DNA from: Chloroflexota bacterium
GTDB taxonomy: Bacteria > Chloroflexota > Anaerolineae > Anaerolineales > Anaerolineaceae
Reading direction: 5' to 3'
Length of the DNA: 64,000 nt
Assembly: GCA_021779955.1 (NCBI GenBank)
Contig: JAJXZS010000035.1
Span: 1 to 64,000, forward strand
Shown here: positions 8,518 through 16,546 of the stretch, one piece after another
Position numbering within the stretch: the first letter of the stretch is position 1
How the letters are laid out: each line of letters begins with the position of its first letter
Program-made: the position numbers and the translations under genes
Notes under the pieces: model-generated
Told to the model about the DNA's origin: nothing
Database searches by the model: none
What the model saw: the letters and a program-made list of their open reading frames with translations, nothing else

Positions 8518-9320
8518 TTGAAGAGCGATTCGTAATGGACTTTGGGAAAAACCGTGAGCTTGCCTTCCACGGTGGCGTCGATGATCTCGCGCCCGGCCTT
8601 TTTGTAGGCTTCACGCGCCATGGTATACGCGATTTCGGAAGTCTGCAGGTCGGGAAGCTGCCAGCGAAAGCCCTTGCCGAAATAAGCCGGGTTGAAATGG
8701 TTGGGGTCGTCGCCTTCGGAAATGATCGTCGTGTTGGGCTTGCCCTGGGATGCAAAACTGTGGTCGACGCCGATCAGGATCACCTGGGTGAAACCGAGGT
8801 GGAATGCCATCTGCATGGCCACAAAAGTGACCGTTGCGCCTTCCCACAGGCGTCCTGCGGCATTGCCGCTGAAGCGCGGAAGATCGTAAGTGGTGTAAAG
8901 ATAGCTCAAGTTCTCAGCGGGCTGGATCCATTTCCGCCCACGCCATGAAACGAACACGGGGATGGGCAGGCTGCGCAGATCTTCCGCGCACTGCTCGATG
9001 ACAAGGTCGTTCACGGTCAGCAATATCGATGTGGGGAATCCCATGTCGGGAAAGGCGAGATAAAAGCGGTTCATGCCGATGGTGAACTCGCCGCTCAATT
9101 TCTTCAGGTCGGTGTTCTTGAGGCTCGGTCCATTGCCGATGATAAAGCAGCGCTCGCCCTTGTGGGTATCCCGCAGGGCGTTCAGTTTGCGGATTGAATC
9201 GCGCCGCCACGGGTGATAAGTGGCCTCGGGCCATGCGGCAAGCATTTTTGCGCCGTCGCGCGCATCGCGCAGCGTGTTGACGAGCGGTTCAGGCAGAATT
9301 TTGCGGGCTGTCTCGCGCAT
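8514..9320 (-). CDS. DUF115/GT42-like protein, candidate nonulosonic acid transferase
   Basis: 268 residues of the DUF115 (MptE-like) superfamily, which also contains the core of Maf flagellin glycosyltransferases and is related in fold to GT42 sialyltransferases. Seen directly: GNGPSLK at 62-68 with D71, N84 in MNRFYL, N104 in TVND, then GATVTFVAMQMAFHLGFTQV and GVDHSF with H187. This order matches the nucleotide-binding loop, paired Asn residues and G-x-D strand as I recall them from Campylobacter CstII. Set among CMP-NulO genes, the natural role is transferring a NulO from its CMP form. A pterin pyrophosphokinase role, the usual automatic name, fits poorly because no pterin genes are near. 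Confidence 0.65.
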   Translation of the reverse strand: MRETARKILPEPLVNTLRDARDGAKMLAAWPEATYHPWRRDSIRKLNALRDTHKGERCFIIGNGPSLKNTDLKKLSGEFTIGMNRFYLAFPDMGFPTSILLTVNDLVIEQCAEDLRSLPIPVFVSWRGRKWIQPAENLSYLYTTYDLPRFSGNAAGRLWEGATVTFVAMQMAFHLGFTQVILIGVDHSFASQGKPNTTIISEGDDPNHFNPAYFGKGFRWQLPDLQTSEIAYTMAREAYKKAGREIIDATVEGKLTVFPKVHYESLFK

Positions 9321-9323
9321 GGG

Positions 9324-10088
9324 TTACTCCGTGCTCAATCTGGCAGTCGCGCCGCCGTCGACCACGAGCGCCTGGCCGGTCATAAACGAAGACTGCGTCC
9401 CGTCCGCCAGGAAATAGATCGCCTGGGCAATCTCGATTGGGGTGCCGATGCGCCCGTTGACCGTCTTGCGGGCAAGGTTATCGAGGCGCTCGCTCAGGCT
9501 TGGCCCGCTGACGTGACCGCGGTCCATGCCGCCGCGCAGCATGGGAGTATCCACTGCGCCGGGGAGCACGGCGTTGACGCGGATGCCGTCTTTGGCAAAC
9601 TCGATGGCCATGGCCCGGGTCAGCGCCAGGATGCCGCCCTTGCTGGCTGCGTAAGCCGCAATGCTGGTGGAGGTTTGAATGGCATGCACGGAGGAGACAT
9701 TCACGATCGCCGCTCCGTGCGCCTTCACAAGCAGCGGGTGGGCGTACTTTGCGCCGATAAAAGTGGGGCGCAGGTTGGTGGCAATGGTCTTGTCCCATTC
9801 TTCAACGGTCGTCTCGAGGATGGGTTTCGAGATCTGCATCCCTGCGTTATTGACCACTGCGTGCAGCACCGGGGTGAACTCAGCCGCCTTGCGGTAAATC
9901 TCGATCACCTCATCAGGCTGTGAAATATCGTTCTGGATGAATAATCCGTCAGCCGGAAAGCCTTCATCAAACGGATTCTGATCGACCCCGATCACCGTCC
10001 AACCTTTTTCGGCGAAAAGATGAACGACAGCGCGCCCAATTCCGCCTGCGCTGCCGGTTACCAGCACGACCCGTTTCTCTGATGTCAT
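9324..10088 (-). CDS. Short-chain dehydrogenase/reductase (SDR)
   Basis: A 254-residue classical SDR: TGSAGGIG cofactor loop at 11-18, NNAG at 80-83, catalytic S133, Y146 and K150, and a C-terminal TGQALVVDGG motif. It is expected to oxidise or reduce a sugar or acid hydroxyl with NAD(P)H. I placed the start at ATG 10088, which follows GAGGGAG by a few bases; the longer form would run into the upstream gene. It lies 10 bases after the 2-hydroxyacid dehydrogenase and 3 before the GT42-like gene. Together with the dehydrogenase it may make a modified precursor; the substrate is unknown. Confidence 0.85.
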   Translation of the reverse strand: MTSEKRVVLVTGSAGGIGRAVVHLFAEKGWTVIGVDQNPFDEGFPADGLFIQNDISQPDEVIEIYRKAAEFTPVLHAVVNNAGMQISKPILETTVEEWDKTIATNLRPTFIGAKYAHPLLVKAHGAAIVNVSSVHAIQTSTSIAAYAASKGGILALTRAMAIEFAKDGIRVNAVLPGAVDTPMLRGGMDRGHVSGPSLSERLDNLARKTVNGRIGTPIEIAQAIYFLADGTQSSFMTGQALVVDGGATARLSTE

Positions 10089-10098
10089 GGCTCCCTCG

Positions 10099-11070
10099 TC
10101 AAACCTTTGCTTTCCATTCATCGAAGTTGTCGATCGGGATGTTGAGTCCGATCAACAGGTTGCGAAGCGTATTCCAATGCACGCGTTCCCAGGCTGCCGG
10201 GCTCGAATTCGAGTTGTGTGGCGCGAGCATCACGTTATCCATTTTACGCAGGGGGGAATCCGCGGGCAGCGGCTCGACCTCGAATACATCCAGCGCCGCG
10301 CCGGCAAGTTTCTTCTGGTCGAGCGCTTCTACCAGCGCCGCTTCATCCACAATCGGTCCGCGCGCGGTATTGATCAGCACAGCGCAGGGTTTGACAAGCT
10401 CGAGCGTTTTGGTATTGATCATATGCCGGCTACTCGGGTTCAGATCACAGTTGAGGCTAATGAAATCGGAATTCGCAAGCAATTCTGCCAGATCGACCAT
10501 TTTTACGTCGTTCTCGACGATGAAATCGGGCGCGATGGGGATGATATCGTTGCCAAGCAGCGTCATACCGAACCCGCGGGCTCGGCGGATCACGGCCTTG
10601 CCCACGTTTCCAAGTCCGATCACGCCAAGGGTGCATTCCGAAAGCGAGCGCCCAGGGATCTTCTGCCATACTCCCGACTTAAGCGCTTTATCCATCCAGG
10701 GCAGGCGGCGGGCAAAGGCCAGCATATACCCGATGACCGAATCTGAGACGGGCAGCGTAAAAGCGTTTGGCGTGTTCCTGACCTGAATTCCCAAGGCATC
10801 GCAAGCCTTGCGGTCGATCGAATCGATGCCGGTGCCCCACTTCGCGATCACCTTCAGACGCGGCGAGCAGGCTTTGAGCGCCCTTTCAGTGTATCGGTCA
10901 TCGCCGCACATAGTGCCGTCGAATTGACCGGCGTAGCGCAGAATATCTTCCTCTTCGAAACGCTCGTTCACTTTGGGCACAATGATCTGCAAGCCGTAAT
11001 GCTCGAAAACCGGCTTGAAGCGATCCACAAACGGCAGCAAATAAGGTGCAGAGATCAGAACGACGGGCAT
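10099..11070 (-). CDS. D-isomer-specific 2-hydroxyacid dehydrogenase
   Basis: 323 residues. The NAD-binding motif GLGNVG is at 152-157. The catalytic set of the family is present: R237 in NTARG, E266 in FEVEP and H285 in LAPHNS. It is shorter than SerA-type phosphoglycerate dehydrogenases and lacks an ACT domain, so a dedicated pathway role (interconversion of a 2-keto acid and a D-hydroxy acid) is more likely than serine synthesis. It follows the CMP-NulO synthetase gene at a 98-base gap, the largest inside the upstream half of this operon. A second enzyme of this family lies at 29453-30409, again at the end of a NulO gene set. Confidence 0.85.
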   Translation of the reverse strand: MPVVLISAPYLLPFVDRFKPVFEHYGLQIIVPKVNERFEEEDILRYAGQFDGTMCGDDRYTERALKACSPRLKVIAKWGTGIDSIDRKACDALGIQVRNTPNAFTLPVSDSVIGYMLAFARRLPWMDKALKSGVWQKIPGRSLSECTLGVIGLGNVGKAVIRRARGFGMTLLGNDIIPIAPDFIVENDVKMVDLAELLANSDFISLNCDLNPSSRHMINTKTLELVKPCAVLINTARGPIVDEAALVEALDQKKLAGAALDVFEVEPLPADSPLRKMDNVMLAPHNSNSSPAAWERVHWNTLRNLLIGLNIPIDNFDEWKAKV

Positions 11071-11168
11071 ATTTCATTTCCTCGAAACAAGTGGTTATCC
11101 CCTATTATAACGAGTGAATCACAGCGTGACCAATCTCATCTACAAACATGCAGCCTTTCACGCAAGAC

Positions 11169-11837
11169 TTACCCTGCCTTCATTAGCAGTTCCACCAGCT
11201 TGAAATCCACCTCTTCGTCGATGTCCCAGGCTTCGTCGGCATCGATCTCGAACAGGTACGGCCGTTCTCCAATGCGGTGGCGGCGCTCCATCAGGGCTTC
11301 ACGGGTGAACAGATAAATGCACGAATTTTCCTGGTACACCGGGGGCAAATCCTGGGTCTGGATGAGCACCGCAGGGTTGTGGTTGATCGCCCGGCCAAGC
11401 TGGTCATACAGGCGCGTTTGCAGCCGCGTGACCGAAAACAGCGAGTCATAACCGGGATACGCGTCGCTCAGGGTCTGGATGGCGCGCGAGATCGTAGCTG
11501 CCTTGAGCAGCGGATTGGTCGAATGGGTTTGCAGGTAAAGGCCGGCCTTCACCTGACCGGTGTCGTACATCAGGATCTCATTCATCGAGATTTCGTCGCC
11601 GCGCAGTTCTTGCGGCCTGTCGATGACGGTGATCCGCGGATATTTGGCCCGGATGCCGCTGATGATCTCGGGGCTGTCGGTGTCGACCGCGATCTGGTCG
11701 ACCTCGGGCACTTGCATGAGGGTATCGAGGATGTGCTGGTAGAGGGGTTTTCCGCCGAGCATTCGGTAGTTCTTGCCGGGCACCCGTTGAGAATGGTGCC
11801 GCATGGGAACCAAAGCTGCGATTTTGTCCGGTTTCAT
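11169..11837 (-). CDS. Acylneuraminate cytidylyltransferase (CMP-NulO synthetase)
   Basis: 222 residues of the NeuA/KdsB-type nucleotidyltransferase fold, expected to activate a NulO with CTP to its CMP form. The nucleotide loop is a variant: MRHHSQRVPGKN at 12-23 in place of the usual ARGGSKxxPxKN, keeping the Arg and Lys-Asn ends. D-x-D occurs in VDTDSPEI, and the C-terminal DIDEEVDF block is typical. It lies between a GT2 gene (21 bases) and the 2-hydroxyacid dehydrogenase. It is one of three NeuA-type enzymes in the window and diverges from the other two, so a different sugar is likely. Confidence 0.85.
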   Translation of the reverse strand: MKPDKIAALVPMRHHSQRVPGKNYRMLGGKPLYQHILDTLMQVPEVDQIAVDTDSPEIISGIRAKYPRITVIDRPQELRGDEISMNEILMYDTGQVKAGLYLQTHSTNPLLKAATISRAIQTLSDAYPGYDSLFSVTRLQTRLYDQLGRAINHNPAVLIQTQDLPPVYQENSCIYLFTREALMERRHRIGERPYLFEIDADEAWDIDEEVDFKLVELLMKAG

Positions 11838-11858
11838 ATTCCCTCCAGCTATCTGCGC

Positions 11859-12806
11859 CTACTTTTCCTGATATTCGATCGGTGTCACGTTGCGTATCTT
11901 GCTCTGCTTAGCTTTTCCGTTCTCAGGATTCGGGTAGTAGAAAGCTTGCTTGAGCTGCCAGGTCAGCGGCCCCGACTGCTTATAGCCCCGATAGGTTCCC
12001 GAGAACTGGTTCCAGCGAAATTGCACGATCTTTATCCACTGCTTTGCCCACACGCCCTGGCTTGCCGCCTCGCGCCAGTCGCTGAGCACGTTCCGGAAGA
12101 AAAGCCGGTAGAGATCTCTACGCCTGAAATCTTCATGCGGATAGATGCGTTTGAAGGCCATTCCCTCGCGCTTGTAGCGGTTGAAAATGCCGCCGGTCGA
12201 TTCGTTGTGCACGTGAATTACTTCCGCCTCGGGGACATAAGCCAACCGGTAATTCTGACCGAAGGCCCACTGCCCCCAGGCAAGGTCTTCGAGGCCGGGC
12301 AGGGTCTCGTCATAGGCATGCTGTTGCCACTGTTCGCGCCGGATGGCCGCATTGGCATTATTGCAGAAGGGAGTCGCCTGGTGCGGCGCTGGCTGATCAG
12401 GAAACCAGGTTTTGAAGATCTGCTGCTCGGAAAATGCGGTCGTTTCAGCCCCGCGCTGCTTGCCGTAGGTCAGCGCCACTTTGGGGTTGGCAAACGGTTT
12501 GAGCAGTTGGTCCAGCCAATCGGGGTAGACCGGGTAGACGTGAGCGCTGGCGATCACGACGAAATCGGCCTCCGCCTGGGCAATGCCAAGGTTGAGCGAG
12601 CGCCCAAAGGTGAACTCCTGCGGCGGAATATTGACGATCTTCACCCCATAATCTTTGGCAATCTGGACTGTGGCGTCCTGCGAGCCTGAATCCACCAGAA
12701 TCACCTGCACATCGCGGATCGTCTGGTGGCCGATGCCTGTCAGCAGGCGTCCAATGTGCTGCTCTTCGTTATATGCGCGGATGACGATCGAACAAACAGG
12801 TTTCAT
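11859..12806 (-). CDS. Glycosyltransferase family 2 with SAH in place of DXD
   Basis: 315 residues beginning CSIVIRAYNEEQHIGRLL, with VDSGSQDA at 38-45 and FGRSLNLG near 67-74. Where most GT2 enzymes carry the metal-binding DXD, this one has SAH at 87-89 in IASAHVYP, a recurring variant in some rhamnosyltransferase-like GT2 proteins. ATG 12806 is used because it overlaps the upstream stop codon by 4 bases; the 47 extra codons of a longer frame are antisense-like and lie within the neighbouring gene. The C-terminal half is basic and has no strong membrane helix. Confidence 0.8.
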   Translation of the reverse strand: MKPVCSIVIRAYNEEQHIGRLLTGIGHQTIRDVQVILVDSGSQDATVQIAKDYGVKIVNIPPQEFTFGRSLNLGIAQAEADFVVIASAHVYPVYPDWLDQLLKPFANPKVALTYGKQRGAETTAFSEQQIFKTWFPDQPAPHQATPFCNNANAAIRREQWQQHAYDETLPGLEDLAWGQWAFGQNYRLAYVPEAEVIHVHNESTGGIFNRYKREGMAFKRIYPHEDFRRRDLYRLFFRNVLSDWREAASQGVWAKQWIKIVQFRWNQFSGTYRGYKQSGPLTWQLKQAFYYPNPENGKAKQSKIRNVTPIEYQEK

Positions 12807-14416
12807 TGCTCCAGCTCGAAATTGCCCTCGTGCAGAATTCCGTCGACAACGGCTTTCATGGTTGCAGAACGATCTGCCCGCAGCGCCTGCACCGGGAATT
12901 CCTTCAGGCGGACGTAACCCTTCCAAACGCCGTCCTCTTCGATCCACTCTTCGAATGGCAGAGAGGTGATGTAGAGTTGGTAATACAGGAAACGGCGTGC
13001 GTTTTCTTTGAACTCGGGCGGTACTTCGATCTTTTTCTCCGAAAGAAACTGCTCGAGCTTGTGTTCATATTCGTACAATCCCCCGGGAAAGAAGGATGTG
13101 GGCAGTTGGGTGAAACGCGCCTTGCCGCCTGCAAGCACTGCCTTGCCCATGATCGACGCTTCCAGCCCGATGGTCGAGTTGTAGACCATCACAAAATGCG
13201 AGCGCTGGATCAGGTCGTACGAACTGATATATTCCCCGGAATCCACGAATACGACGTTTGGCAGACGGTCGATACTGGTTCGCCTTACCCACTGCGCCAC
13301 GCTCTCGCGGCTCTCCTTGCCAGCGCGTCCCTCGTCTGGATGGGCGCGAATGACGAAGAGCGTCCGCGGGTGAGTCTGGATCGCTTTCTGCACATTCTGC
13401 AGCCACGAGAACATCTCGGGGAAGAGGATATTGGCGTGCACCTGGCTGGTGTCGAAGACGACATTGGTGAACACCGGCACGATATGATCGAACTGCGCGG
13501 CCAGGGCCAGGAAATCGCTGTTCAGGCCCTTGATCTCAGGCCAGAAGCGGATGCCCGCCATGCTGAAGTTGCCCTGCATGCGCTGCGCCAGGTACTCGTC
13601 CAGCCTGGCGTTCATGGCTTCGTCAAGCTTGAAATCAGGAGAAATATGGATCGGGTAGGCTGTGGCTTCGCCGGTAGTAAAGAAGGCGGTGTAGGGGCGC
13701 AGCCCCACTTCGTGCGTGATCACGCGGATGCCCATTTGCGTGCACACGTACCGCGCAGCCGCCTCGGGATAGAACATGCCGTTGAAGAGCACCACCACCT
13801 GCGGTTTCTTCTCCTCAACCAGCGCTTTGAACTGTGTATAGACGTTCCAGGCTGAATGGATGAAATGCCGGTAAAACTTGCGGGTGGGGTCGTCATTCGA
13901 GAGATGATGCTTGCGCAGCACCCAGCGCAGCGAGTTGGTCGCCCATTTGCCGAGCGGAACTCCCTGGTACTCGAACGATTCGGCGCTGCCCACATCCTGG
14001 CCTGCAAGCATGGCGTCCAGTTCAGGGTACGCCTGCTCTTCGAACCAGCGCACATCCGCGTCGTTGAACAGGCGCATCGATTGGGCAACGCATTGTCTGC
14101 ACGGCGGTTCGGCGTCGACATCGTCGCGGTGGCTGCCGAGCACGCAGCGCTGCATTCCCCCGGCGCAAACGTAGTAAATCACAGGCACGCCTTCGAGGTT
14201 CAGCGCCTTGCTGGCCAGGAAGGAATACGCCGCGTTTTGGCTTACCGCCTCGAGGCGGGTGGATGCATTGAAAAAGAGTACAGGCGCCTGATCGGGGTCG
14301 ACCGCCGACGCTTTTGCCGCGTCTGCGCTCAACTGCTGCCACTTTCGGTTGCTGGCGGCGTGCCTGCTCCGCTGCATGACGGCGTTCTTCACCCGTGTAT
14401 AACTCAACCGGCTCAA
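12803..14416 (-). CDS. KpsS/LipB-like capsule glycosyltransferase (GT-B) with Cys motif
   Basis: 537 residues without signal peptide or membrane helices. The C-terminal half carries the pattern of capsule KpsS/LipB and related GT-B transferases: RAHPDE at 357-362 and YNSTIGLEA at 412-420, where the Ser/Thr-rich loop and Glu sit in the donor pocket. The N-terminal half has four cysteines, C84, C91, C106 and C109, the last two as PPCRQC, a possible structural metal site. The gene is coupled by 4-base overlaps both to the NeuB gene upstream and the GT2 downstream. It is therefore a good candidate to transfer the NulO made by that NeuB. Acceptor unknown. Confidence 0.7.
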   Translation of the reverse strand: MSRLSYTRVKNAVMQRSRHAASNRKWQQLSADAAKASAVDPDQAPVLFFNASTRLEAVSQNAAYSFLASKALNLEGVPVIYYVCAGGMQRCVLGSHRDDVDAEPPCRQCVAQSMRLFNDADVRWFEEQAYPELDAMLAGQDVGSAESFEYQGVPLGKWATNSLRWVLRKHHLSNDDPTRKFYRHFIHSAWNVYTQFKALVEEKKPQVVVLFNGMFYPEAAARYVCTQMGIRVITHEVGLRPYTAFFTTGEATAYPIHISPDFKLDEAMNARLDEYLAQRMQGNFSMAGIRFWPEIKGLNSDFLALAAQFDHIVPVFTNVVFDTSQVHANILFPEMFSWLQNVQKAIQTHPRTLFVIRAHPDEGRAGKESRESVAQWVRRTSIDRLPNVVFVDSGEYISSYDLIQRSHFVMVYNSTIGLEASIMGKAVLAGGKARFTQLPTSFFPGGLYEYEHKLEQFLSEKKIEVPPEFKENARRFLYYQLYITSLPFEEWIEEDGVWKGYVRLKEFPVQALRADRSATMKAVVDGILHEGNFELEQ

Positions 14417-15288
14417 TCTTGCACCCTGCGTAATTTCTTCAGGGAGGATCGTTCACTCTCATAGACTTTCTTGACGCCATCACCGACGGCTTGCTCGGTC
14501 ACCCGCACATACTTGACCAGCCTCTCGAAGCCGCCCGGCTCCACCGAAGCGGATTGGTCTGAACCCCATAGCGCGCGATCGAGCGTGATATGGCGTTCCA
14601 CGATGCATGCTCCCAGCCCGACCGCCACGGCTGTGGTGACCAGGCCAACCTCGTGGCCTGAATAACCGATCGGGCAGTGGAATGTGTCGCGCAGCGTTGG
14701 GATCATGCGCAGATTCAACTCGTGCGGATCGCATGGATAGGTGCTTGTGGCATGCGTGATGGCGAGGTTGTCCTCGCCCAAGAGCGCCACGGCTTTCTTG
14801 ATCTGCTCCATGGTGGACATGCCCGTGGAGAGAATGAGCGGCTTTCCGGTCTGGCGCAGCCGCTTCAACAGGGCGGCATCGGTCAGCGAAGCAGATGGGA
14901 TCTTGTACGCCACAGGCTCGAACTTCTCCAGGAAATCCACCGACGGCTCATCCCACACCGAGGCGAACCAGGTAATGCCGATCTCCTTGCAATAGCGCTC
15001 GATCTCGGCATATTCCGCATCGCCAAATTCGACCTTGTACCGGTAATCGAGGTAGCTGATGTAGCCCCAGGGAGTCTCGCGCATTTGGCCGCGCTGCTCT
15101 TCTGGCACGCACAGTTCCGGCGTGCGCTTCTGGAATTTGACGGCATCGACGCCGGCATGTTTGGCTGCCAGGATCAACTCCCTGGCGATTCCGATGTCGC
15201 CGTTGTGGTTGATACCCACTTCAGCAATGATATAGACGGGATGACCATCCCCAACCATGCGATCGCCAAACTTGATTTCTCGCGTCAT
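14413..15288 (-). CDS. NeuB-family nonulosonic acid synthase, SAF domain missing
   Basis: A TIM-barrel synthase that condenses phosphoenolpyruvate with an N-acyl hexosamine to a NulO. Seen: IIAEVGINHNG at 20-30, KFQ at 51-53, LSTGMSTM, and the likely metal-binding histidines in GYSGHEVG and VERHITLD. Start at ATG 15288, directly after GGGAG; the 12 extra N-terminal codons of a longer form would overlap the ribosome site. At 291 residues it stops right after the barrel and lacks the C-terminal antifreeze-like (SAF) domain of about 60 residues that normally reaches into the partner's active site. The other two NeuB genes here keep it. Confidence 0.85.
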   Translation of the reverse strand: MTREIKFGDRMVGDGHPVYIIAEVGINHNGDIGIARELILAAKHAGVDAVKFQKRTPELCVPEEQRGQMRETPWGYISYLDYRYKVEFGDAEYAEIERYCKEIGITWFASVWDEPSVDFLEKFEPVAYKIPSASLTDAALLKRLRQTGKPLILSTGMSTMEQIKKAVALLGEDNLAITHATSTYPCDPHELNLRMIPTLRDTFHCPIGYSGHEVGLVTTAVAVGLGACIVERHITLDRALWGSDQSASVEPGGFERLVKYVRVTEQAVGDGVKKVYESERSSLKKLRRVQD

Positions 15289-15301
15289 TTTTACTCCCAG
15301 C

Positions 15302-16546
15302 TTATGAGATGGATTGTTTGACATATTTCTGCATCAAAATGTCGCATAACTCGCGAACGGCTCCGTGCCCGCCCGGAAGCGTCAGCACCAGTTCGGCATG
15401 CCGCACCACTTCGGGTTGGGCATCTGCCGGGGCAACGCCGAAACCGGCGGTCGTAAAGCCGGGAATGTCGTTGACATCGTTCCCCATGAAAATCACCTGC
15501 GCAGGTTCGATGCCTTTTTCTTCGCACACCTGCTTCAGGGCAATGTCTTTTTCGAGCACACCCTGCCTTGCTTCGACCTTCATCTTCTTGCAGCGCGCTG
15601 CCACGACAGGATTGATCTCGCGCGAGAGGACCAGCACATCCAGGCTGGTGCATTTGCGCAGCAGCGCCAGGCCGAAGCTGTCGCTGCGGTTCGCGGCGAT
15701 CACCTCGCGCCCATCTTCCGCCACCCACACCCGGTTGTCTGTGAGCACGCCGTCGAAATCGAGCACGAGCAGCCGCGGATCGACAGGCCAGGCACGCCTT
15801 TGTTTGGCGGGGTCGACCATCTCAAGCTCTCCGGCGTTGACAAGAACTTCATAGCGCTTCCAGTCCGCCGGCGTGTCGATGTCCACCGTGTAGCTTGGGT
15901 CGATCACCAGCCCGAGGATCGTGTCGCCGCTCATCGAATGCTTTTCCAGGATCGTACCGGTACGAATGGCATCGATGTGCCCTGTTTGCCAGTGCACCAT
16001 CGGAAGCTGCTGCCGCGGCGCGTTGTATGCCTCTTGAATGCCTTCTACGCCAATCAGCGGCCGCATCACACCCGTCACAGGGTCGCGCCGCCACATCTTG
16101 TAAGGATTCTGGCCCGCTTCGACCACTCCGCGTACCGAATCGGCATCGGGATGATCGAGCAGCATGCGAATGGCATCATCCACGCAGGAGGGCGGGCGTA
16201 CGGGCGATGTAGGCCGCAATTGCACGACAATATCGGGGTGATACCGCTCATGCTCTGCCAGCCACTGAAGGGCGTGCTCGAACACGGGGAAATCGGTTGT
16301 GTCGTCTTTTGCGAACCTGGCCGGCCGCCTGAAAGGTGTCTCGGCGCCGTACTCGCGCGCAATGGCGGCGATCTCCTCGTCGTCGGTCGAGACGATGGTG
16401 CGTGTCACCAGCTTGGATTGCAGCCCCGCCAGGATGCTGTAAGCGATCAGCGGATATCCGGCGAAATCTCGAATATTCTTATGGGGAATACCTTTGGAAC
16501 CGCCCCTCGCAGGGATCAACGCCAGCACTTCGAGACCGCTCACCAT
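15302..16546 (-). CDS. Bifunctional CMP-NulO synthetase / KdsC-type HAD phosphatase
   Basis: A 414-residue fusion. Residues 1-240 are a NeuA-type cytidylyltransferase (ARGGSKGIPHKN at 13-24, STDDEE, QLRPTSPVR, VDIDTPAD). Residues 255-414 are a KdsC-like HAD phosphatase with DFDGVLTD at 263-270, S308, GNDVND at 355-360 and GGHGAVRE at 392-399. All catalytic acidic residues are present, so the second domain could remove phosphate from a NulO-9-phosphate, unless the upstream synthase uses unphosphorylated sugar. Animal CMP-sialic acid synthetases have a comparable two-domain layout. It overlaps the upstream SDR gene by 7 bases and lies 13 bases before neuB. Confidence 0.88.
   Translation of the reverse strand: MVSGLEVLALIPARGGSKGIPHKNIRDFAGYPLIAYSILAGLQSKLVTRTIVSTDDEEIAAIAREYGAETPFRRPARFAKDDTTDFPVFEHALQWLAEHERYHPDIVVQLRPTSPVRPPSCVDDAIRMLLDHPDADSVRGVVEAGQNPYKMWRRDPVTGVMRPLIGVEGIQEAYNAPRQQLPMVHWQTGHIDAIRTGTILEKHSMSGDTILGLVIDPSYTVDIDTPADWKRYEVLVNAGELEMVDPAKQRRAWPVDPRLLVLDFDGVLTDNRVWVAEDGREVIAANRSDSFGLALLRKCTSLDVLVLSREINPVVAARCKKMKVEARQGVLEKDIALKQVCEEKGIEPAQVIFMGNDVNDIPGFTTAGFGVAPADAQPEVVRHAELVLTLPGGHGAVRELCDILMQKYVKQSIS

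Noticed and set aside
9324-11070. Serine biosynthesis role for the 2-hydroxyacid dehydrogenase
   Set aside because: No ACT or regulatory domain and no serC or serB nearby; the context is glycan synthesis.
11277-12689. A 470-codon open frame on the plus strand
   Set aside because: Antisense to a CMP-NulO synthetase and a GT2 gene, with no domain and no ribosome site.
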